Shown piece after piece: positions 1 to 10,651 of a DNA stretch of 64,000 nt; the stretch's first letter is position 1; each line of letters opens with the position of its first letter. Below the pieces are notes generated by a model that saw only the letters and a program-made list of their open reading frames with translations, was not told the DNA's origin and did no database searches. The position numbers were made by a program, and so were the translations under genes. Source of the stretch: Anthracocystis setariae. Lineage: Eukaryota; Basidiomycota; Ustilaginomycetes; Ustilaginales; Ustilaginaceae. The DNA is taken from positions 372,001 through 436,000 of the forward strand of contig CAKMXJ010000032.1 in NCBI GenBank assembly GCA_928724745.1, given 5' to 3'.

Positions 1-345
1 GTCCACACAGGTCTTGGGACGCGAGCCCCTCCCTCTCCTCTTCTTCTCACTTGCTATCTCCATCCCCATCCACTTTCACTCTCTCCGCACCTCGTCCTCC
101 CATATCTCGGTGCCTTGCTTGTTTTACCCTCGAGTTGTCTTGTCAAACTGTATCCATAGCTGTTTCTACTTGCTGGCCCTCTTGCGGGCTCAGAGTTCTT
201 ACCCCTTCTCAATCCTCCATCCTCCCTTGCCTTTCACCCTCCTTATTCAATCTTGTGTGCAGAGTGTGTGGGCGAGGACGCGGCTGGGAGCGAAATCAGT
301 CGATTGCACGTCGAAGAGTACACATGACAGAACATGAAGGTGGAA
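1..345. other. CT-rich non-coding stretch at window edge
   Basis: The stretch is pyrimidine-rich on the plus strand and resembles smut promoter or leader DNA. No convincing ORF, RNA gene or repeat was seen. It could belong to a gene that lies mostly outside the window. Confidence 0.3.
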
Positions 346-708
346 TCAATGCGTTTTGGTCTTCCTCCTCGATCCCAACTCATCTTCCACCGACAGGGGT
401 ACGAAGCGATCGATCACACCTAGAGCCTGTGTCAACCCAGCATTCACCACGCTCTGAACCAAGCCGCCAAACGGCACACTCACCGCTACGGTTTGAAATG
501 GTACCACCGTCCAACTACCCCACGGCGTCGCCTGCGTCACCTCCGTCCTACCACTACCCGCATGCTTGGAACGACGATGCAACAAACTCGCTGTGCCCAC
601 TTCATCCAACTCGCTATCCATCCTCGAAGCCAACGCCTGCCATTCTTCACCCCGTCTCTCCCGATCGCGTCCACTCGTCAATGCAGACCCATACGCCAAA
701 GACACCAT
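346..708 (-). CDS. possible small hypothetical protein
   Basis: An open frame from an ATG at 708 encodes about 120 residues; the frame stays open upstream to about 813 without another ATG. The C-terminal half alternates hydrophobic and charged residues in a way that looks protein-like, and codon choice is plausible, but no domain is recognised. It lies downstream of BUD32 on the same strand. It may be the last exon of a spliced gene, or a chance ORF. No homology claim is made. Confidence 0.3.
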   Translation of the reverse strand: MVSLAYGSALTSGRDRERRGEEWQALASRMDSELDEVGTASLLHRRSKHAGSGRTEVTQATPWGSWTVVPFQTVAVSVPFGGLVQSVVNAGLTQALGVIDRFVPLSVEDELGSRRKTKTH

Positions 709-1044
709 ACGCAACCATCGCACTCGAGACACCACCACCCCCGGCACCGCCCGCAACGCGGTGAAAACTCCATGCCACTCGAACTGTACGCTAACCGAAA
801 CGTTGACCACCACCCGTCGATCCCAGTTGTCCTTCCAAAGAGTCGAGCTAGAACACCAGAGGAGGCGAGAGAGGGAAGAGGGGGGGGGGGGTTCATCAGA
901 CGGTGCAAGACGTTGGAAGGTATACTTGTCAGCTTCTATGTAGTGGTCTTTGGTACATCGAGCTGAGTAAGCGCGTGGTATGATCGAATCGGGCGACAGG
1001 GGTGGAGGGAGGACACAGCGTGAAGGGAAGGGGGGAATCTTGAC

Positions 1045-2551
1045 CTACCCCACCATGGATCTCTTTCGACCTCGTAAGCGCACTAACAAAAACCAGGTAA
1101 AACATAATGTCAGTAACTTGATACTCGCGCAGACCGGCCCTGACGATCGTGTTGTGCCACTTACCTTCTTCGAGCTTTCTCCTAGTCTCTTCCCACTTGC
1201 CCAACTTGCCCCCTTTACCACGGTTCTTGCCTGCCGATCTGGCGGTGACCTCTTCGGCATAGCTCTCGAGGATCGTCCTGAACAAACCCTCGGACGCAGG
1301 ATGCGTCGATGCAAACGCACGCTCCAGCACATACAGATCCACCGCCTTATCCTCGGCAAACGCCGAGACCGACGAGAGTCCAAAATCGATCAGCACCACT
1401 TGGTCGCGGTCCAGATCCACCGTCGCAGCAGGATCGCCAGATGCGGGACGCAGCATCATATTCGAAGTGGTCAGATCGCCATGGATGATATCCGCCTCAT
1501 GCATAACGGCCAACTGCTTGCCGATCAACCACATCAGCTTCACCTGGTCCTCCTCAGACAGCACCATCTCCTCCTCCCCTTGCGCGTCCACCGCCTCATC
1601 ATCGACCACAACTTCATCCTCCCCCTCCGCTCCACCACCCAGCCATTCCCGCACACTCCTGCCCGCGATCAACTCCAACCCCAGGATGCCTTCCTTCTCA
1701 TCCACACACCGCACACCCGGCACCGCCACCCCAGCCTTGGCGCACCTCAACAGCGCCCTCGCCTCCATGATCGTGCGTGACGCGGTGATGCTGCTCGACA
1801 GCGTCGGATGCCGGTACGTCTTCGGGAAGCGCCACTTGAGCAAGATCGACGCGGGTGGTTCGACTTCTCTCGACTCCAATCGGTTGGATCGCGGCTGCGG
1901 CCAAGAGAGGATGTTGTCGGTGGTGATGCGTGAGATGTACACTTTCGCCTCGGCACCCTGCTTGATGAGCTTGGATGAGCTCGAATCCGACAGCAGAGCA
2001 ACGAGCGGTGGTGCGTTGAGCGCACGTTTCGGTGTCGCGCTCACCTTCTTGAGCGTGCTGGGCCCAGCAACTTTGCCGTCTGCGGCACGCGGAGACTCAG
2101 CAGACATCGCTTGCGTCTGCTCGGTCTGGTGGGTCGATGGGCTCGGCAAGGCGTGGGAGGTGTCGGCAAGCTTATCGGCGGGAATGGTAGCTGTGGTGAC
2201 CGGTGCGGCGGTGGCTTTGGTAGCCGTGACATTCAGCAGAGAGGGTAGCTTAGTGCGTGTGCTTTCGGTGCTAGATCTCGACGTGCTTGATGTGGTGCGA
2301 ACTCTTTGAGACTTTGCGGCTGCTGCGGCGTCCCTCGCCTTGGCGGAGGCGAGGATGTCGGCAGCCGACTGCGTGTGTTTGCGCGGCGAGGCGCCGGTGG
2401 AAGCGACAGACGATGCGGGCGAGGTGGAGAGGATCGCATCTGTGTTTGCCTCGACAGATGGCGCGATGGTGTCGATGATCGACGTCGGCCGCGATCGAGT
2501 GGTAGGGAACGCCAGTTTCGGCGCCCTGGATGACGACGGAGAGCCCGACAT
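1045..2551 (-). CDS. BUD32: EKC/KEOPS complex kinase Bud32
   Basis: This is the atypical serine/threonine kinase-ATPase of the KEOPS/EKC complex, which makes the t6A37 modification on tRNA. From the ATG at 2551 the first about 190 residues are Ser/Ala/Thr-rich and probably disordered. The kinase follows with an IKQGAEAKVY nucleotide loop near residue 195, the catalytic HGDLTTSNMM and the metal-binding IDFGLSS. An 82-nt intron (1083-1164, GTAAGT...TTAG) joins GAA-GAA-G to the last exon 1045-1082. That exon gives the family-diagnostic Arg/Lys-rich end VRLRGRKRSMVG. The spliced product is about 474 residues, far longer than yeast Bud32 (about 260) because of the N-terminal extension. The frame stays open to 2707, but that upstream part looks like leader. 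The product call is secure; the start is slightly uncertain. Confidence 0.93.
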
Positions 2552-3056
2552 GATGCTGTTAATGAAAAGATGAACCGAACCGAGCGTAGCGCTCCTGACA
2601 CAGAGATCGTGCGAGCGTAGTAAGGTCAAGTTGGATAGGCTCGCCAGTTGATGGATGGTAACGACCAAAGAAAGAATCAACGCAACGCAGATGGTTAGAT
2701 GAGCCATCGAGCTCGGATAGACATCTCAGCAAAGGCTGCAACGTGTCTTTCCTCTTGGCTTGGCCCGACGAGGCGCAGCGAGACGCAGCGAGAAATCAGT
2801 CTTTCTTCTTAGGAAATTTGCAGGCAAAACGATCGCACTCGACATCACTTTATTGGCTTGGCCCCCCCCGCCATTTGTTGTATAGTAGAATCTCACAGAT
2901 ATGGGACAAAGACCGTTGTCAACATCGGCGTTCCTGCTTGTCGCACTTGGCACTCAGACTCTCATATGTTCATTCTCGCACATTCCAGCGGACGCATCAA
3001 GATCACGAGGCATCCTTGATCGATATGGATTGTCCCGCGGTAAACAAAGTCTGCGT
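2552..3056. other. BUD32 promoter / thioesterase 3' region
   Basis: Non-coding DNA between two tandem minus-strand genes. It includes an 8-base C run near 2864-2871 followed by a TTGTATAGTAG stretch. No RNA gene or convincing ORF was seen. Confidence 0.4.
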
Positions 3057-3908
3057 CTATAGCTTGAGGTTGGCAGAGTTGTCCACCTTTGCAGGGCAAT
3101 GCCAGTGATAAAGCCCGAGCAAAGCAAACCGGCAGACAGTTGAGTGAAAAGAGAGAAAGGCGAGAAAACAAAGTCAGTATACGTGTTGTAAGATCAGCTC
3201 TTCAGCACCCTGCGACAGCCATTGAGCATGCCTTATCAGCGCTAGTGCACATGCACTTACCTTGGTGTGTGTTGCAGTGATGGTCTTCTTTGTACGCTTC
3301 CACTTGCCAGCATGCACCGGCCCGCTACCCTCATCCTTCTGACCGTCTACCCTCTCCACCAACCAGAACTCGGCGGTGAGCAATGCGATCGACTTGCCTA
3401 CCTGCGCCGAATATACCTCCATCTCGATCACCGAACCGACAGGGCAGGCGTTGAGATACTGCACATTGAGATTCTGCGATACACCCAGGAAAGACCACGG
3501 CATACCAAACACGCCCGACGTATGGTAGTAGATGGCCATGCTCGTAAAGTTGTCCACCAGCGTAGCGCCGCAGCCGCCGTGCATGTTGCCGAGCGTGTTG
3601 TTCATCTTTTCGTTCACGCGCATACGCAGCACGAGGCGAGCGTGTACGTCTTTGCGAACGCGCGATTCCGCTGTTGGGTCGATGGACGTCGTCATGGTGA
3701 GACGGGCGGTGGGCTGCGAGTCATCCACATCCGCCGCTTCTACGACGAGTTTGCCTTGCTCGTCCAGCCCAGTGCGTTCGACCGACACAAGCGTGACGGT
3801 CGGGTCAACAGCAGCTGCCGAAAATCCGGCGCTCTCGGCGAGATTCCTGGTCATCTCGACTGCATCCTGCGTTGCTTCCTGAAAGTTTTTGGGCGTCGGT
3901 GCTGGCAT
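3057..3908 (-). CDS. hotdog-fold thioesterase, ACOT13-like
   Basis: Probable acyl-CoA thioesterase of the PaaI/ACOT13 family. The core carries the signature HGGCGATLVDNFTSMAI around residues 108-125, followed by VSQNLNVQYLNACPVGSVIEMEV, which is the usual helix and strand pattern of the hotdog fold. The start is ATG 3908. Translation can read through to 3174. A strong GTAAGT donor directly after AAG at 3261 suggests a 174-nt intron (3087-3260) joining to 3057-3086, which ends the protein in VDNSANLKL (225 residues). A 51-nt in-frame intron (3210-3260) is an alternative. The final LKL resembles a weak PTS1, so peroxisomal location is possible but unproven. Family call firm, C-terminus less so. 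Confidence 0.82.
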
Positions 3909-4501
3909 GATGATCAGGGCAGAGAGCAGTGGTATTCAAGAAGAATCAGGCTCTTGCGTCGACCGTCCAAGGTTGACAAGATTGCGGCGATTTCGAGTCT
4001 CCAATGCGTCGAGCGACTTGTTTCTCACTCGAGATCCACGGCGACGTATGTTGTGGTCGATGTTCAAGATGATGGCAGACAGAAAAGGATGGTAAATCTC
4101 AGGATGAGCGCAACTGCTTTGAGTGCACTCTGCCGAGTAGTAAAGTGAATTCCGGCTAATCAGCTCCTCCCTCAAGCAGAACCGGAAGCGCCAGTCCCGT
4201 ACCCGTATTGGCGGGCAACCCTGATTTCTGGGGGCTCTCCCCCGCAATTTTCTCGTGATTGCGCTCCACACTGCAAGGACGCGTGAAAACCCAGCTGAGT
4301 GGCAGATCACGTCGGGAAGGTGTAGCTCGCATGGAATCTTCTGTTGAACGGAGCAGGTCATTTCTGTCTTACAGTAGGGTACATGCTATTGAAAGATAGG
4401 AATACTGTACTAAAATTTGCTTCCCATTGTAAAGATGGATATCAGAGGAGAACGAAACTTGCTTTGACCTCGGTGAAGAGACGAAACAACCAAGTTTGTA
4501 G
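3909..4501. other. intergenic region
   Basis: Upstream DNA of the thioesterase and downstream DNA of APC5. A minus-strand frame of about 140 codons at 3936-4361 has no protein-like pattern and is regarded as chance. No repeats or RNA genes were seen. Confidence 0.35.
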
Positions 4502-6923
4502 CTAGGCACTCAAGCGTTGCTTGGCTGCTTCGCCGCTGGCTACGTAGCCGGCGACGGAGACAACAATGTCCAAGATCTCACGCACATTGTTCATCAAGGC
4601 TTCGTCCCACGAAGAATCGGCGTGGCACCACCTACGTTCGACCTCAAGCATCCGCACAGCTGCAGCCTGCTCCTGTGCCTGGTCACCAAGGTGGTGATGC
4701 AGGCGCACAACGAAGTAGAGGATTTGCGTTTGCAGTCCTACGCACTCTGCCTCTCCAGCGTCTTTGATCGGTAGCAAAGAGAAGGACAAGGAAGAGGAAA
4801 CAATGTCAGCCACCATGTCAAATGCCTGTCCCACTCGTGTATCTCCTCTTTGAGGACGAAGGCCCTTTTGACTTACCTTGCTCCGCTCGGTCCATCCAAT
4901 GCAACACGTGGTTCAGCTCTTCACCGCTTTTCTTGTCGGCGCAAGCCAGCAAGACGCGAGCGTAGGTCCACTGTGCTCGAGCTCGCAGCTCCACATCCTC
5001 GCTCGTCAAACAATAAGGCAGATCCGATTCCAGGAGCGATCGCGCACCATTCTCCATGCTGAGATCCAATCCCAACGTCTCTGCCAATTGAACTCGTGAG
5101 CGAAGGATGAGGCGTTGGCAGTCCATTTCCTTGGCGATCGAAAGGCTCGCCAACGTCGGCATCAGCGATAGGGACCGTTGGGAGCTGCGTGCCCGCTTGG
5201 CTGCCTTTTGCAGCAACTCTTCCGCGGCTTCTTCGGCTGTCATCCGGCTGAATGCCTTGAACTGCTCTCCAAACGTCCTTTCGGCTGCACTCGACTTGCC
5301 ACTTTCAAGATGGCGCAAAGCAAGTTCCACAAGGGCGGACGGCGAGTCGATCGCATCCTCGATGTCGCAGCCGCTCGAGCCGTGCTCGCGCGCAGGTAGA
5401 TTCTCCGCCAGTAGGCGCAGAATCGCCTCGTCTTCTCTTCGTTGCGCACGCAGGCGCAGCACGTCCCCGATGGTCTTGTGCCAGCTCGTGTACTCGCTGA
5501 AAGAGCTGCCTTGAAATGCGCTGGGCGAGATGAGTATGGAGATAGCCTGTTCATATCGTCCCTTTCTTGCGAGCCTTTTCGCTTTGTTGCATAGAGAATC
5601 CATCCGTGCTTCCTCCTGCAGTGTAGACAGATATCGTCCGTCCTCGTCCGCATGAGCACGGTCTTGGTAGACATCCGAGAGCGCCGATTGCCCGAGTACA
5701 CTCCAGATGTGCGCGATCTCAGTATTCTGCTCGAACGTGTCCCTACCCAGCCGTCGCTTGGCATCGTCCATGACTTCCAAAGATGCCTCCAAAGGAGCCA
5801 AGTTTTCTTTGGACGGCTGCATCGGAGCAAATGCATCTTCGAGGTGTTGCAAAACCTCCACGGCCGACCGACCCTTGGCAAGCTCGCAGCGTGCCCTACA
5901 TACAGCATCACTCACAGGCTGTCGACCTCTCCAATCGGATGAAAACGGCATGGCTATTGGTACAGCTGCAAGTGTGCTTGTTCCGACTCCTTGGATGCGC
6001 ATCAGCAGGCTTTCGCAGGCAGAGATGCAGTCATTGTCGTTGGCGGATCGCGCCAAGCTGATAGCCTCATCCAGCGCCGCTTTTGCTGCTGAAAAGCTGT
6101 CGGTCTTGACGTGGAATGCAGCTAGATGCAGCAAAGTATGCTGATGTAGCTCACGATCGGCGCCCGGGGCGTAAAAGTCAAAAAACTTCTCCATGTTGTC
6201 TTTGGCCCGCGTATAATCGCCGCGTAGAAGCCCGACCTGATAGTCTCGGAAGGCAGATAGTCTCGCATCAGATAAGTGGTCTTTTCTCTGGCCCAGCATA
6301 GCGTCGTCAAGTGCGTGAGTGAGCGATCCCTCTCTCCAAGCGCGAGCCGATGCAGTCAAGCGATCTCTCGCCTGCAGATCGAGGCTGTCAAAGATGAGTC
6401 TGGTCCGGCGATAGAAGAGGCCAAAGAAAGATCGTCGCTCGAAAAAGATGTCGGTAGCACTGAGTGCTCCCATGGGCTCGTAGCTTGGCATGATCCTGTT
6501 GAATGTCTCGTTGAACATCTTTGTGAGGCCATCAGGCACATCAAGGAGATGTAGCATTCCGTCAAGATAATCGGTCATGATGCGACAATTGTCTTGGTCG
6601 TCTTCGCTCATGGCTGCTCGAAGCTCGTTCGTGAACGCTACATACGAAGGCGAGGGCCCTCGTGTCTGATAGATCTTGTCCATCATGAAGACAAGCAGCT
6701 TCTTGCGTGCATCTTGGGCCTCGTCGTTGAGCTGGACACGACAGTGAAAGTTGAAGAGGACGAGGATGGCGATGGTCTCGCCATTCATCTCGTCTGGCGG
6801 AGCCAGATCGGTGTCCATGCTGAGGAGGAGGTGGTGATCGTCAGGTGCAAGGCGGAGCACCTCAACCAACGATGTTGGCCCTGTCAGACGACGGTGGAGA
6901 CGAGGCCGATGCGAGAACAACAC
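4502..6923 (-). CDS. APC5: anaphase-promoting complex subunit 5
   Basis: APC5 is a TPR-rich scaffold subunit of the anaphase-promoting complex/cyclosome, the ubiquitin ligase that drives mitotic exit. The family pattern is clear: an N-terminal helical domain, then the motif DNMEKFFDFY with LHLAAFHVKTDSFSAAKAALDEAISLARSANDNDCISACESLL (Apc5/TPR consensus) near residues 245-310, and further TPR-like helices. A GTAAGT donor after 4877 requires a short intron. An acceptor ending at 4834 (43 nt) restores frame into the last exon 4502-4833, giving about 792 residues; the exact acceptor is uncertain. The first ATG is 6923. A start at ATG 6818 would remove 35 poorly conserved residues and is equally possible. 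Confidence 0.85.
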
Positions 6924-7165
6924 TTAGGGTCGAAGGCCGGTCGCGTCTACGGAGTGTCGCGCGTGTACAGAGGCGAGCTGCCTCCACCCTGCGTCCACTT
7001 TCTCCTCGCAGTCGGGAATCGGAATTGGAAAGGCGAATTGAGCTGCAGAAAGCCAGCATCGGTAAAAAGAGATTTTCAGCTCACTACCGTCACCTCCGCC
7101 TTCCAAATCACCTCAGCCATCATCGTCCATCTTCTTCACGTCACACAACGTCGCATATTATCACA

Positions 7166-7739
7166 ATGGCATTCTCTGAGGACACCAAGGTGCGTAATAT
7201 TGTCCTCCAGTCTTCTCCAAATCACTTGACCGTGATGAACGGGTCAAGCAAGTGTAGCCGACTACGTCGAAGTTGGAATCGCCGTCGAGACAATGCAGCT
7301 GACCGACATGGACGTCCCCTTTCTTTTCCACACCGATGGTCGACTATGATCCATTACAATCCATAACAGGAGCGAATCGTCAAGGCTGTCGACGTCTCCA
7401 AGACCCTTCTCCACTACGGTTGGTGAGTTGGTGCCGCACAATGCTATCGCAGACGTCAATGTACACTACTGACATGATTACCATCACCTGTAACGCCATC
7501 TGCCCCCCCATGATGTGTCATTTTAGGGTTCCTTTCGTTCTCTACATCGGTTTCACCCGAAGCACGCCTCAGCCAAGCTTGATCAAGTGAGTTGTCTTGC
7601 TGCGCCCGGGCCAAGACCCTCGGCCATCACTGAAACGACGCTATTCGCATGTTTGCTGACCATGATCGAATTGGACTTTCGCTTTGCCTCCGACGCCCCC
7701 TTTATCCATTGCAACAGGCTCATCAGCCCTCTTGCGTAA
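7166..7739 (+). CDS. TOM7: TOM complex subunit Tom7
   Basis: Tom7 is a tail-anchored modulator of the mitochondrial outer-membrane TOM translocase. The gene has four tiny exons: 7166-7189, 7370-7422, 7527-7586 and 7718-7739, all flanked by GT...AG. They splice to 52 residues. After MAFSEDTK come a short amphipathic helix, the Tom7 hallmark HYGWVPFVLYIGFTRS (membrane span with conserved Gly-Trp and Pro) and the ending SLIKLISPLA, as in yeast Tom7. No exon exceeds 60 nt, so it is invisible to simple ORF searches. It is divergent from APC5, with about 240 bp between the starts. The call rests on motif match and four phase-consistent junctions. Confidence 0.93.
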
Positions 7740-8164
7740 ATCACGCATCGTCGGCTCATCCGAACGTCAATCTGTGCCCAAAAGGCACTTTGTCATTGTA
7801 AAGTAAGATTCTGACCAGCTCATCGCAGCTGATGTGGCAATCCACCCCTTCTCTTCTCTTCTGAAGAAAGAGCGCTATGCGACAGCGCAAGGCCGGAGAG
7901 TTGACTCTCGGGCAAACAGACTGGGGCAAACAGACCCTTGCTTCGATGCGCCTCATCAAGCCAATGTCAAATTGCCACTGGATTGAAGCAACCTTCTGAC
8001 AACCTCCTCATATACTGGCGGTTCGTGTGGCCTGTGTCTTGCTCCACTCCATCTCCTGCACTTCGCTTGTCCTCGTATCGACGGCTCCTCGCTCCCATCC
8101 AATCCGCTCAGCTTTGCCCTTTTCAACTCTTTCAACGCTTTCACTTGAGCATTGCGCGAAAACC
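7740..8164. other. TOM7 3' end and promoter of coiled-coil gene
   Basis: Non-coding DNA. The part just before 8165 is CT-rich like other leaders in this window. No other feature was seen. Confidence 0.35.
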
Positions 8165-10364
8165 ATGAGCTCGAGACTCAGCGAGCTGTCGACCAACCGC
8201 AAGCAAAGCAAACGGACACAACCAGCTAGCGTCCTGCAAGAGAATTCCCATGGTCAACTCGGATATTTGGAGTCGCTTCATCACATGAGCCACTCTGCCC
8301 GAGCACGTAGTGCAAATGCCGCCAGTGTGGCTGGAGAAGATCCTCTTCGTCAACACATGTCGCCGACCAGGGCTCAATCGCGCAGCAACACCTCTCGAAA
8401 AAGCCTAGCTTCGCAGGGTCATATAGCAACGTTTGGTCAGTCTCTCGTACAGCTACAGCCTTCTCCTACAAATGAGCACACGTTCCTGCCGCACACCAAT
8501 CCGCCTAGCCGCCACTCTACGTACACAGGTCACGCCGAGGACAACAAAAACTTCGCCATGGCGCATTACACTCACCCACCCGGCTCCGCTTCCAGCAGCA
8601 TTGCCCAGCATTTTGCAGCATCTGCAAGTCGTCCCAATACTGGGCCGATCCATGACCCAACATCCTCCCATACCCGCGCCCTCTTGGCTCGGGTTGACTC
8701 GAGCCTGACGGAGACGCAGCAGGAGTTGAAGAGCCTCGCCGAACACAACAGCTCGATGTTCGAAGAACTGGTGCGAGTGAAAGCAGATGTCCTTGCTTGC
8801 CACGCAAGGCTCGAACGAGAAGTGCTGGACTCGCAAAAGAAGATGGACCGCGAAATACGTGCCCTGCTGAGTAAGTGAAACAAAGCCACGATCGGAGGTG
8901 CTCATGAGCCCCCGTCAACAACCCCGGACATGACCCAAGTTGAAGATCCTCTGTGACTAACTCGTGAGCGCCTCTGAAGCCGAGGAGCGAGTCCAGCGGC
9001 AAGATGAGATCAAACGGATGCTCAGCCAAGCAGAAGAGAAAGACATTTCGCGGACCAACGCTTTGCAGGAACAAATCGTGTTGCGGCTTGAAGGCGTACA
9101 ACAACTTATCGAGTTCCCGCTCGATTCCCTCAAGGCCAAAGTTGGTCGTATTGAGCGATTGGTTGAGAAGGAGGGGCGGGATGCTGCGACACAACGTAAC
9201 AAGGTAAGTTGTCTTGCTGGGGTTTGGGCCCCCTTTCTGTTCATTCCTCCGCCTTTTGACACCTTGCCGCTTCACTGCATTGCCACGTATCCCGTCACAC
9301 AGCTTCTCCAAGTCTACACCGAGCTTGAGACGTCCATGTGCAAGCGTTCTGATGCAATGCGTGACATGCACCAGGAAGCTGTCGATAGAGGCTATGCAGA
9401 GCGCAAGGAACATCGTCAAGAGCTGAAGCTACTCATCCAGAAGATGGACAAGCTGTGCCAAGAGCTCCAGCACATGCACCACAGACAAGAACAAAAGCTG
9501 GTCAGCTTAGAGATGCTCATGGTGGAAATGCAGAGCACCGTAGGGCATGTAAGCTTGTCCAAGCACGACCGAGTCAGCCAAGCCACCTCGCCGCCGCGTG
9601 CGTCAATGGCACCTCAACCTCTGCAGTCGATGTCTCCTCAGGACCAAAGCGGGACAAATCACGGTCGAATTGTGGATCAAAAGCAGCTTGGCCGCGAGAG
9701 CACCTCAGGCGCTCGAGTCGACGATTTGGATCGTTCTCGAACACCCGAACGTGCGCCACAGGATGGTAACATTGTCGAAGACGCTCCTTTGCTGCAGAAC
9801 TGGTCCACAAGCCCGCTGACCTCTCTCGGGTCTAGTGAGGAAGACCATAGCACAGAGCAGATGAACAAGTTGCCGCTGCAGCCCTCTGTGACGCCTCAAA
9901 AACGAGCTCGAAAGAAGCCAAGCGGTGCCAGGAAGTATGCGGGGGCTTCGAAGAAGCGCCGTCAGGCTCAGGTCGACAAATCCGCGGAAGCCTCCGGATC
10001 TACAGGTGCACTGCACGCTCCAGGTCCACTCGAAGGGAAACAAGGGGTGGAAGATGGTCATCAAGCAGAAGAGGCCAATATTTCGGAGAATAGGCTAGGA
10101 AGTGGTTGCGAGGATGCGGACACCGTTCAAGCCGAAATGCGCCAACCTTCCTCAGGCAGTCGAGGAGGAGGGAGAGAAGGAAACGGAAAAGGCAGAGCAA
10201 CAGACAAGCGGTCAGCTTCGGCTAGTAGGAGCCGCAAAACAAGCCGAAGGCAAGACGATCCTCCCTACGTGCCAAATAGCAGTACGGCGCCGCAGGAGAG
10301 CATCGGCGTAACGACGCGCCGCTCTAGCCGTGTGCGCAGCCAGAGACAACTACGAGCCGCTTGA
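8165..10364 (+). CDS. coiled-coil protein of unknown function
   Basis: The family is not recognised. The start chosen is ATG 8165 (AACC before ATG), because the upstream open frame reads like leader. Two introns are inferred: 8871-8979 (GTAAGT, CTAAC branch site, AG) and 9204-9302 (99 nt, GTAAGT...CACAG, in frame). The product is 663 residues. The N-terminal 170 residues are Ser/His-rich and disordered. Residues about 175-430 are heptad-rich, charged, long coiled coil. The C-terminal 230 residues are very basic with KKR/RKK clusters, ending in SRVRSQRQLRAA. Basic tail plus coiled coil suggests a nuclear structural or chromosome-associated protein, but this is inference only. Confidence 0.75.
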
Positions 10365-10543
10365 ATACTATAACAACACCATCGCATTCCGAGCAGACTG
10401 GTTGTGTGCTTTGATAGTCATCTTGTTCCTGTAGCCTGTGTTGCGCAGGACATGTTTTGCACCTTGTGCCGGTTGGAAGGAAGAATGACAAGTCTGGAAT
10501 TGTAACTAGACATGATTGTTTACTGTGCCGACGTCGCCAGACT

Positions 10544-10651
10544 GGTCGAATGCCCGAGTGGTTATGGGGCTGGCTTCAAGAACATTTGATTTCTTGGCCA
10601 CGTTATGGCAACACCTCCAGTATTTCCTGGGTTCGAATCCCAGTTCGACCA
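10544..10651 (+). tRNA. tRNA gene, probably intron-containing
   Basis: The 5' strand GGTCGAA (10544-10550) pairs perfectly with TTCGACC (10644-10650). A perfect T-arm is present (CTGGG, loop TTCGAAT, CCCAG, 10627-10643), with B-box GGTTCGAATCC and A-box-like TGCCCGAGTGGTTATGGGG. Discriminator A is followed by T-rich sequence with a TTTTT run, a Pol III terminator. The anticodon arm starts CTGGC-TTCAAGA, suggesting CAA (Leu). The 108-nt length and a following stretch that can pair with TCAAG (CTTGG, 10593-10597) imply an intron. The variable arm does not fit class II cleanly, so the isotype is not secure. Confidence 0.75.

Noticed and set aside
51..764. 237-codon plus-strand ORF at the left edge
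   Set aside because: Pro/Ser/His/Arg-rich translation of CT-rich promoter-like DNA; no domain.
3936..4361. 141-codon minus-strand ORF upstream of the thioesterase
   Set aside because: No protein-like pattern and directly in the promoter position.
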